From positions 1-13,233 of the forward strand of contig JAUZEU010000140.1 of the NCBI GenBank assembly GCA_030838885.1: DNA of 13,233 nucleotides. The letters run 5' to 3'. The notes under the pieces are model-generated. The model was not told the origin of the DNA and ran no database searches. It saw nothing but the letters and a program-made list of their open reading frames with translations. This DNA comes from Bryobacterales bacterium (lineage in GTDB: Bacteria > Acidobacteriota > Terriglobia > Bryobacterales > Bryobacteraceae). The translations under genes and the position numbers were made by a program. Shown here piece by piece: positions 7,920 through 13,233 of the stretch (position 1 is the first letter of the stretch; every line of letters starts with the position of its first letter).

Positions 7920-8548
7920 ACGGTGAACGGCCAAGAATTCGGGTTCTTTCAGTGGACGACCATCCCCTGCTTCGCGAGGGTGTTGCCGCACTTGTGACAA
8001 GTCAACCGGATATGGCACTGGTATCCGAGGCTTCAAACGGTCGTGAGGCAATCGAGCAGTTTCGAATCCATCGTCCCGACGTCACCCTGATGGATTTGCA
8101 GATGCCGGAGATGAACGGTGTCGATGCCATGATTGCGATCTGCGGGGAATTTCCCGGCGCGCGAATCATCGTGCTGACCACTTACGCAGGAGACGTTCAG
8201 GCGATACGCGCGCTCAAAGCAGGCGCTCGCGCTTACCTGTTGAAGAGTCTTCTGCGGAAGGAACTTCTGGAGACCATCCGTCTGGTTCATGCCGGACAAA
8301 GGCGAGTGCTGCCAGCGATAGCCGCGGATCTCGCCGAACATGCCGGCGATGAACTCCTGTCGGCACGCGAAATCGAGGTACTCCGGCTCGTTGCGGGCGG
8401 GAATGCCAATAAAGAAATTGCCGCACTGCTTTCTATCACGGAAGAAACCGTCAAGGGCCACGTCAAGAATATCCTGGCCAAGTTAGGGGCTAATGATCGG
8501 ACTCACGCCGTTACCATTGGCCTGAAACGCGGAATAATCGACCTCTAG
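7916..8548 (+). CDS. NarL/FixJ-family response regulator (REC plus LuxR-type HTH)
   Basis: A 210-aa two-component response regulator. The receiver domain (about 7-125) has the acidic pair D14-D15, phospho-acceptor D60 (LMDLQMPEMNG), T88 and K110. The C-terminal GerE/LuxR helix-turn-helix (about 145-208) reads LSAREIEVLRLVAGG, then NKEIAALL and EETVKGHVKNILAKL, ending GIIDL as NarL relatives usually do. It overlaps the upstream histidine kinase by 4 nt and is its obvious partner. Upon phosphorylation it should bind DNA as a dimer. Targets are not visible; the nearby DoxX gene and RND operon are reasonable candidates by position only. It ends in a TAG at a normal family C-terminus. Confidence 0.96.
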   Translation: MNGERPRIRVLSVDDHPLLREGVAALVTSQPDMALVSEASNGREAIEQFRIHRPDVTLMDLQMPEMNGVDAMIAICGEFPGARIIVLTTYAGDVQAIRALKAGARAYLLKSLLRKELLETIRLVHAGQRRVLPAIAADLAEHAGDELLSAREIEVLRLVAGGNANKEIAALLSITEETVKGHVKNILAKLGANDRTHAVTIGLKRGIIDL

Positions 8549-8566
8549 CCCCCAAAAAGAGGGGCT
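8547..8566 (+). terminator. Weak hairpin after the response-regulator gene
   Basis: AGCCCC (8547-8552) can pair with GGGGCT (8561-8566) around an 8-nt A-rich loop, directly at the stop codon. No U-tract follows, so it may be a processing or stability hairpin rather than a true intrinsic terminator. Confidence 0.3.
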
Positions 8567-8632
8567 CACGCAGCCTGCCTTTGAGGGTTTCGATGTGGCT
8601 CGAAAACTTCGTACCCTGAGAACGGACATCTT

Positions 8633-9007
8633 GTGCAACGACTTTTCTCGATGTTTCCGGAAGGGTGGCCCGGAGCCGGACTGATCTTACTGCGAGCGGC
8701 AGCAGCGTTTCTGCTCTTCCAAAATGGCTTCTCAGTCCTGCTCTTAGCGAGTGCGCCGGTGATGGTTGTCCTGCAATCGGCAATAGCGGGCGCCGCGGTG
8801 CTTCTACTGGCTGGATTGTTCACCCCGGTTGCTGGTTCGCTGCTGGCCACTGCTGAGGTGTGTCTCGCTTTCTCGCACGTCAAAGATCCTTCCGTGCACG
8901 TCATCCTGGGAGCTCTGGGCGGGGGACTGGCAATGACCGGGCCCGGAGCGTGGTCTCTCGATGCGCATTTTTTCGGGCGGAAACGGATTCAGATCCCGCC
9001 GCGGTAG
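8633..9007 (+). CDS. DoxX-like small integral membrane protein
   Basis: A 124-aa hydrophobic protein with about four membrane-spanning segments (roughly residues 15-35, 38-62, 65-82 and 88-105). It ends in GPGAWSLDAHFFGRKR, a pattern common at the C-terminus of DoxX-family proteins. The family is linked to redox or quinone-associated membrane functions in some organisms, but its general role is not settled. The GTG start at 8633 has only a weak upstream purine stretch; ATG 8651 is an alternative that removes six residues. It lies 84 nt after the response regulator on the same strand and may be co-transcribed. It ends in TAG, and a coding-like minus-strand fragment overlaps its last 19 nt. Confidence 0.75.
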   Translation: MQRLFSMFPEGWPGAGLILLRAAAAFLLFQNGFSVLLLASAPVMVVLQSAIAGAAVLLLAGLFTPVAGSLLATAEVCLAFSHVKDPSVHVILGALGGGLAMTGPGAWSLDAHFFGRKRIQIPPR

Positions 9008-9081
9008 ATTTTGTGGGCGTCACGCACCTCAAAAGGGGTGTTGTGCAGCGTGACCATCTGGTCGTTCAGCGGAACCCCCAT
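8989..9081 (-). pseudogene. Coding-like 30-codon fragment, possible remnant of a gene end
   Basis: On the minus strand, ATG 9081 to TGA 8989 encodes a 30-residue segment (MGVPLNDQMVTLHNTPFEVR, then DAHKIYRGGI). Its codons are strongly G/C at third positions, and the peptide has the look of a natural protein C-terminus. No convincing coding sequence continues upstream. It overlaps the last 19 nt of the DoxX-like gene tail to tail. It may be the surviving 3' end of a decayed gene, or chance. I do not recognise a family. Confidence 0.25.
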
Positions 9082-9135
9082 TGAAGGTTGTTGACAAGCT
9101 GCAGGCCCCGCAAAATCAAGGTGTAAGAGAAGACT

Positions 9136-9163
9136 TTGGCCGGGCAAGCCGATTGCCCATAAT
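9136..9163 (+). promoter_or_regulatory. Candidate sigma-70-type promoter
   Basis: TTGGCC (9136-9141) and CATAAT (9158-9163) are separated by 16 nt, matching 4/6 and 5/6 of the TTGACA/TATAAT consensus. A strong GGAGGG Shine-Dalgarno (9174-9179) and ATG 9188 follow. The order of signals is sensible, but this was found by eye only. Confidence 0.35.
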
Positions 9164-9187
9164 TCAGAACTCTGGAGGGTTGAACTT

Positions 9188-9247
9188 ATGCTTTCGGGAG
9201 CTATCAGATCGCAGGCAGAAGCCGGGAGGGCAATCCATTGTACGTAA
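9188..9247 (+). CDS. 19-codon micro-ORF with strong Shine-Dalgarno (possible leader peptide)
   Basis: ATG 9188 is preceded by GGAGGG at 9174-9179 with an 8-nt spacer, the best ribosome-binding site in this gap. The frame ends at TAA 9245-9247 after 19 codons. The peptide (MLSGAIRSQAEAG...) resembles nothing I know. It may be a leader peptide of the downstream transcript, a small protein, or the 5' stump of a decayed gene. No attenuator-type alternative hairpins were seen. Confidence 0.25.
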   Translation: MLSGAIRSQAEAGRAIHCT

Positions 9248-9291
9248 GACGCGGTATTGGGGAAAAAGCCTGCCATGAGCAAGCCGTAATT

Positions 9292-9462
9292 ATGGATGAG
9301 CTTTGCGTTTGGACCGAGAGACTCCGCGCAATTACAGGTACTGTTCGTTTCGCTATAGAACAGAACAATTTGGACAGTTTAAAGGCGTCCAAAGAGGATT
9401 TTGATCAAACCCGCGAGCACATTTTTGAACTGGCGAGACGCTTTTGCCATATACCGCGCTGA
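9292..9462 (+). CDS. Possible 56-aa hypothetical protein
   Basis: From ATG 9292 the frame encodes 56 residues starting MDELCVWTERLRAIT and ending RRFCHIPR. The spacing of hydrophobic and charged residues suggests one or two amphipathic helices and a soluble protein. An in-frame TTG at 9238 would add 18 residues. No good Shine-Dalgarno is seen at either start, and third-position GC is lower than in neighbouring genes. I do not recognise a family. It lies between the micro-ORF and the RND permease gene on the same strand. Confidence 0.35.
   Translation: MDELCVWTERLRAITGTVRFAIEQNNLDSLKASKEDFDQTREHIFELARRFCHIPR
9425..9453 (+). promoter_or_regulatory. Candidate extended -10 promoter upstream of the RND operon
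   Basis: TTGAAC (9425-9430) and CATATA (9448-9453) are spaced 17 nt, with a TGC just before the -10 hexamer (TGn extended -10). It would start transcription about 80 nt before the permease ATG. The -10 is only 3/6, and the site overlaps the possible 56-aa ORF, so this is tentative. Confidence 0.25.
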
Positions 9463-9542
9463 GCACGGGTGCTGGAGAAAGCCTCTTACGAACGGATTGT
9501 TGACCCGCGCCGAACAGGAAACAGGAGTAGCAGAAGGATCTT

Positions 9543-11915
9543 ATGTGGATAGTGAAACTTGCGCTGTCGCGCCCCTATACTTTCATCGTTTTCTCGCTGG
9601 TGCTGCTTTTGATCAGCCCTGTGGCTCTTCTGCGCACGCCCATCGACATCTTTCCGAGTATCAATATTCCCGTTATCAGCGTGATCTGGACTTATACGGG
9701 CCTGGCGCCTTCCGAGATGGAGACACGTATCGTCTCGATCTTCGAGCGTTCTCTCACCACCAGCGTCAATAACATCGAACACATCGAGTCGCAGTCATTG
9801 AACGGCGTTGCGGTGATCAAGGTATTCCTGCAGCCTTCCGCGAATATCGACGGAGCGATTTCGGAGGTCATTGCAGAGGCTCAGGTGGGAATAAAGCAAT
9901 TTCCTCCGGGAATCACGCCTCCCCTGGTACTCAGTTACGACGCCTCTTCCGTGCCTATTCTGCAGCTCGGACTGAGTGGTAAAGGCATGTCCGAGCAGCA
10001 GTTGAACGACCTTGGTGTGAACTTCATTCGCCCGCAGCTGGCCACGATTCAGGGTGCCTCCGTTCCCATTCCCTATGGGGGAAAGGTGCGCCAGGTGATG
10101 GTGGACATTGACTCCCACCAGCTGATGGCGAAAGGCCTCTCGCCTATGGATGTCGTGAACGCCGTCAATGCACAGAACGTGATTCTGCCTTCCGGCACAG
10201 CAAAGATCGGGCGGACAGAGTACAACGTCGGGCTGAACGGGAGCCCGTCCGCAGTCGATGCGCTCAATCATCTGCCAGTGAAAGTCGTAAGTGGCGGCAC
10301 CATCTACATTCAGGATGTCGCGCACGTGCGGGACGGATATGCCGTCCAGCAGAATATCGTTCGGCAGGATGGACAAAGAGGGGTTCTGCTTGCAGCGCAG
10401 AAGTCGGGGAATGCTTCCACGCTTTCCATCGTTTCCGAGATCTATAAGGCGTTACCGAAGATCAAGGCCAGTCTTCCGCCAGAGTTAGTCATAACGCCGC
10501 AGTTCGATCAATCTCTCTTCGTACGTGCCTCACTGCAGGGAGTAATCCGCGAAGCTGCCATCGCTGCTGTATTAACGTCCCTGATGATTCTTCTTTTCCT
10601 CGGCAGCTGGCGAAGTACGCTGATCATCGCCATTTCGATTCCGCTCTCGATATTGACATCGCTGCTGGTGCTGAGCGTTCTCGGCCAGACTATCAACATC
10701 ATGACGCTTGGGGGCCTTGCGCTGGCCGTCGGCATCCTTGTGGACGATGCAACGGTGACGATTGAGAATATCGAGCGGCAGATGGCCTCGGGCAAAGAAC
10801 TCGTCCAGGCAATCCTGGATGGTGCTGAGCAGATCGCGATCCCCGCCCTGGTCTCAACGTTATCGATCAGCATCGTGTTCGTGCCTATGTTTTTCCTGAC
10901 TGGAGTAGCGCGCTACCTGTTTGTGCCCCTGGCCGAAGCTGTGGTGTTTGCTCTGATGGCATCCTATTTCTTTTCACGAACCCTGGTGCCGACGCTGGTC
11001 ATGTACCTGATGAAAGGCGAAGCCGCCAGATATCAGCACCCCGAACAGGAACAGCGCCAAGGCATCTTCTCTCGCCTGCATCACGGGTTCGAGAGTGGCT
11101 TTGACGCTGTCCGGCGAAGTTACTCGAACCTGCTGCAACTGTGTCTGGATCACCGGATAGTCTTCGCCAGTTGCTTTCTCGCCTTTTGCCTCGCGAGTCT
11201 CCTGCTCGTAACTCATCTGGGCCGTGATTTCTTTCCGTCCGTCGACGCCGGCCAGTTGCGGCTGCATCTTCGGGCAAAGACAGGTACCCGCATCGAGGAG
11301 ACTGCGCGCGTCACGAGCGAAGTCGAAAATGTGATTCGTAAGGTAATTCCAGCCTCTGAGCTGGGTGGAATTCTCGACAACATTGGCTTGCCCACCAGCG
11401 GAATTAACCTGTCTTACAGCAATAGCGAAACGGTGGGCAACTTTGATGCCGAAGTCCTCGTGTCTCTCCAGGCAAAGCACCATCCTACTGCCGAATACGT
11501 GCAAACGCTGCGAGAGCAGTTACCGAAGGCGTTCCCTGCCACGGCCTTTTTCTTTGAACCGGCCGATATCGTGACTCAAATTCTGAACTTCGGGCTCCCC
11601 GCGCCCATAGATATTCAGATCATCGGTACCAACATTGCGGGAAACTTCTCCGTTGCGACAAAACTTGCCCAGCAGATTCGTTCGGTGCCTGGCGCGGTCG
11701 ACGTTCACCTTCATCAGCTTCTCGACCAACCCAGGCTGGATTTGGCAGTAGACCGCGTCAGAACCCAGCAAGTGGGCTTAAGCGAACGAGACGTCGCCGG
11801 CAACGTGCTGGTATCCCTGAGCTCAAGCCTGCAGACGAGTCCGAATTTCTGGCTTTCCCCAAACGGAGTCAGTTACGGTATCGCGGTTCAGACTCCCCAA
11901 TACAAACTTGATTAG
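9543..11915 (+). CDS. RND (HAE-1-type) efflux permease, N-terminal 790 codons, ended by an in-frame TAG
   Basis: The N-terminal three quarters of an AcrB-like inner-membrane pump that exports drugs or other hydrophobic compounds using proton influx. Visible are TM1 (about 12-30), the first porter domain, and TM2-TM6 (about 338-490). These include LAVGILVDDATVTIENIE with the proton-relay aspartates D401 and D402. TM7 (about 540-560) and part of the second periplasmic loop follow. AAGGA precedes the ATG at good spacing. Codon 791 (11913-11915) is TAG within the second periplasmic region; the same frame continues to 12692, giving 1,049 codons in total, the normal family size. Truncated here, the protein would lack TM8-TM12 and could not pump. 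The adaptor gene follows in the same operon. Confidence 0.88.
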   Translation: MWIVKLALSRPYTFIVFSLVLLLISPVALLRTPIDIFPSINIPVISVIWTYTGLAPSEMETRIVSIFERSLTTSVNNIEHIESQSLNGVAVIKVFLQPSANIDGAISEVIAEAQVGIKQFPPGITPPLVLSYDASSVPILQLGLSGKGMSEQQLNDLGVNFIRPQLATIQGASVPIPYGGKVRQVMVDIDSHQLMAKGLSPMDVVNAVNAQNVILPSGTAKIGRTEYNVGLNGSPSAVDALNHLPVKVVSGGTIYIQDVAHVRDGYAVQQNIVRQDGQRGVLLAAQKSGNASTLSIVSEIYKALPKIKASLPPELVITPQFDQSLFVRASLQGVIREAAIAAVLTSLMILLFLGSWRSTLIIAISIPLSILTSLLVLSVLGQTINIMTLGGLALAVGILVDDATVTIENIERQMASGKELVQAILDGAEQIAIPALVSTLSISIVFVPMFFLTGVARYLFVPLAEAVVFALMASYFFSRTLVPTLVMYLMKGEAARYQHPEQEQRQGIFSRLHHGFESGFDAVRRSYSNLLQLCLDHRIVFASCFLAFCLASLLLVTHLGRDFFPSVDAGQLRLHLRAKTGTRIEETARVTSEVENVIRKVIPASELGGILDNIGLPTSGINLSYSNSETVGNFDAEVLVSLQAKHHPTAEYVQTLREQLPKAFPATAFFFEPADIVTQILNFGLPAPIDIQIIGTNIAGNFSVATKLAQQIRSVPGAVDVHLHQLLDQPRLDLAVDRVRTQQVGLSERDVAGNVLVSLSSSLQTSPNFWLSPNGVSYGIAVQTPQYKLD
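11913..11915 (+). other. In-frame amber (TAG) codon splitting the RND permease gene
   Basis: Sequence before the stop (TPQYKLD) and after it (IDSLRTNPV, then ASPQPQLLENLAS) lies in one frame and reads as continuous RND periplasmic-domain sequence. No insertion, deletion or second stop is seen in the 1,049-codon frame. Confidence 0.9.
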
Positions 11916-11924
11916 ATAGACAGC

Positions 11925-12692
11925 TTGCGGACGAATCCGGTGAACGCTCCGGCCTCGCCGCAGCCACAGCTTCTCGAAAATCTCGCATCCATGAGCAGGC
12001 GCCAGGAACCGGCCGTCGTGACTCACTATAACGTTCAGCGGGTCATCGATATCTATGCGGGTACCCAGGGGCGCGACCTGGGTGGGGTGGCTACAGACAT
12101 TGCAAAGATCACGGCCGCAGCCCAAAAGCAGCTACCCGCGGGAAGCACCCTGGTTACCCGCGGCCAGGTCGCGACCATGAATTCCTCATTCATGGGGCTC
12201 GGTATCGGCCTCGCATTTGCGATCCTGCTGGTCTATCTCCTGATCGTGATCAATTTCCAGTCGTGGAGCGAGGCTCTGATCATCATTGCTGCTCTGCCCG
12301 CCGCTTTAGCCGGAATCTGCTGGATGTTGTATTTGACCCAGACCACCCTCAGCGTGCCAGCGTTGATGGGAACCATCATGAGCATGGGAGTCGCAACTGC
12401 GAACAGCGTACTGATCGTCAGCTTCGCGAACGAGCGGTTCTCTGAGACCAAAGATGCCTTGCGAACGGCAGTTGAGGCTGGCTCCACCCGATTGAGGCCC
12501 GTCATCATGACGGCGCTCGCGATGATCATCGGCATGGTCCCTATGGCAATTGGGATGGGCGAAGGCGGAGAGCAGAACGCGCCCCTCGGGCGCGCCGTGA
12601 TCGGGGGGCTGCTCTTCGCAACCGTCGCGACGCTCTTCTTTGTGCCTGTGGTGTTTGCGATTGTTCGTTACCGAAAAGCTCAAGAGGCGTGA
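11925..12692 (+). CDS. RND efflux permease, C-terminal fragment after the in-frame TAG
   Basis: This is the in-phase continuation of the permease frame; the first possible start after the TAG is TTG 11925, with ATG 11992 as an alternative, neither with a convincing Shine-Dalgarno. It carries the end of the second porter/docking region (ASPQPQLLENLAS, AVVTHYNVQRVIDIYA) and TM8-TM12. These include the conserved FQSW loop, GVATANSVLIVSFANER (TM10) and the terminal FVPVVFAIV helix. In AcrB numbering the TM10 relay lysine (K940) is replaced: the GLSAKN segment aligns with GVATAN, putting alanine at residue 953 of the full frame. It ends in TGA, 7 nt before the adaptor ATG. It is unlikely to be functional as a separate protein. 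Confidence 0.85.
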   Translation: MRTNPVNAPASPQPQLLENLASMSRRQEPAVVTHYNVQRVIDIYAGTQGRDLGGVATDIAKITAAAQKQLPAGSTLVTRGQVATMNSSFMGLGIGLAFAILLVYLLIVINFQSWSEALIIIAALPAALAGICWMLYLTQTTLSVPALMGTIMSMGVATANSVLIVSFANERFSETKDALRTAVEAGSTRLRPVIMTALAMIIGMVPMAIGMGEGGEQNAPLGRAVIGGLLFATVATLFFVPVVFAIVRYRKAQEA

Positions 12693-12699
12693 GGACATC

Positions 12700-13233
12700 A
12701 TGAAAGACGAAAAAGCTGTGACAAAAGAAGTGAATGCGTCCGAAGAAAAGGCACCTCCACATCGATCAGGATGGAGGCTGCTGTGGTTCCTGTTGATTCC
12801 CGCTGCCCTGGCTGCGTCTGCCTTTTTCGGAGCACAGGCCCGTCAGAAGGACAGTGCAAAGCTTGCCGGGACCACAAAATCTCTTCAAGTGCAAACAGTG
12901 AGCGTAATTCATCCGGAGCCTGGCAAGGCCAGTTCAGATCTGACCTTGCCGGGCATGATCCAGGCGTTCTCGCAGTCGCCGATTTACGCCCGGGTCGACG
13001 GCTATGTGCGTAGCTGGAATGTGGATATCGGCACTCACGTCACAAAAGGGCAATTGCTCGCCGAAATTGATGCGCCGGAGGTAGACCAGCAACTGAATCA
13101 GGCCAAAGCAATGATGGCACAGGCCGAAACCACTCTTGCATTGGCAAAGACAACCGCTGCGCGTTATCAGGATCTGATCAAAACAAATTCGGTTGCACAG
13201 CAGGAGGTGGATCAGAACAATCAGAACTTCGCC
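12700..13233 (+). CDS. RND efflux periplasmic adaptor (HlyD/AcrA-type membrane fusion protein), 3'-truncated by window edge
   Basis: The frame is open for 178 codons from ATG 12700 to the right edge. A charged cytoplasmic stretch (1-24) precedes one membrane anchor (about 25-45). A beta-strand/lipoyl-like half motif follows (YARVDGYV at 96-103, VDIGTHVTKGQLLAEID at 108-124). Next is the start of the alpha-helical hairpin, rich in Gln and Ala (126-178, coiled coil), with the L-T-x-S-x-x-Q-like NSVAQQEVD turn. It bridges the permease and an outer-membrane channel. GAGGAC upstream serves as ribosome-binding site; the gap to the permease stop is 7 nt, so the two genes are one operon. An outer-membrane factor gene may lie beyond the window. 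Confidence 0.93.
   Translation, partial: MKDEKAVTKEVNASEEKAPPHRSGWRLLWFLLIPAALAASAFFGAQARQKDSAKLAGTTKSLQVQTVSVIHPEPGKASSDLTLPGMIQAFSQSPIYARVDGYVRSWNVDIGTHVTKGQLLAEIDAPEVDQQLNQAKAMMAQAETTLALAKTTAARYQDLIKTNSVAQQEVDQNNQNFA

Larger units (their letters stand above)
9008..9542. other. 535-nt gap before the RND operon
   Basis: This stretch contains no confidently assignable gene. It holds a minus-strand coding-like fragment (8989-9081), a candidate promoter, a micro-ORF with a strong Shine-Dalgarno, a possible 56-aa ORF and a second weak promoter. The last 20 nt contain AAGGA upstream of the permease ATG. No tRNA, inverted-repeat element or repeat array was seen. Confidence 0.6.

Noticed and set aside
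9091..9119. TTGACA at 9091-9096 as a promoter -35
   Set aside because: The -35 is perfect, but nothing close to TATAAT lies 15-19 nt downstream.
4867..11915. Genome-wide reassignment of TAG to a sense codon
   Set aside because: The aldolase, response regulator and DoxX genes end at TAG exactly at natural C-termini, and reading through would add 9 to 30 unrelated residues to each.
1..13233. CRISPR arrays, tRNA genes, insertion sequences
   Set aside because: No regular repeats, tRNA cloverleaf, transposase motif or flanking inverted repeats were seen on either strand by eye.

Overview
This 13.2 kb window has high-GC bacterial coding DNA packed almost end to end. The gene families and their style suggest an Acidobacteriota genome: a secreted HpcH/HpaI aldolase, a GHMP kinase fused to a UDPGP-type nucleotidyltransferase, a short DoxX protein, and an HAE-1-type RND pump with its adaptor. 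That taxonomic guess is inference from protein style. There is no rRNA or other marker gene.

Layout. (1) 1-1227, minus: a ClC-type chloride channel/transporter, cut by the left edge. (2) 1384-2445, plus: a HpcH/HpaI aldolase carrying a signal peptide. (3) 6668 down to 2452, minus: a two-gene sugar-nucleotide operon, made of a GalU-like nucleotidyltransferase and then a roughly 1,120-codon protein (unknown N-terminal domain, GHMP sugar kinase, UDP-sugar pyrophosphorylase). The long protein is interrupted by an in-frame TAG at 4867-4869, just before the kinase ATP-binding loop. (4) 6810-9007, plus: a DUF4118-type sensor histidine kinase and a NarL-type response regulator overlapping by 4 nt, followed by a DoxX-like membrane protein. 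(5) 9008-9542: a 535-nt gap with a plausible promoter, a micro-ORF with a strong Shine-Dalgarno, a possible 56-aa protein and a second possible promoter. (6) 9543-12692, plus: an RND efflux permease, again interrupted by a single in-frame TAG (11913-11915). (7) 12700 to the right edge, plus: the periplasmic adaptor (membrane fusion protein) of the pump.

How the genes fit together. The minus-strand operon reads as sugar activation: kinase makes sugar-1-phosphate, and a nucleotidyltransferase converts it to NDP-sugar. The kinase/regulator pair sits upstream of the pump operon and could control it, but nothing in the sequence proves this.

The most notable observation is that two large, unrelated, otherwise well-preserved genes are each broken by exactly one in-frame TAG. 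Family homology resumes in the same frame right after each stop. Three other genes here end in TAG at ordinary C-termini, so wholesale TAG reassignment is unlikely. Recent nonsense mutations, sequence errors, or site-specific read-through remain open.
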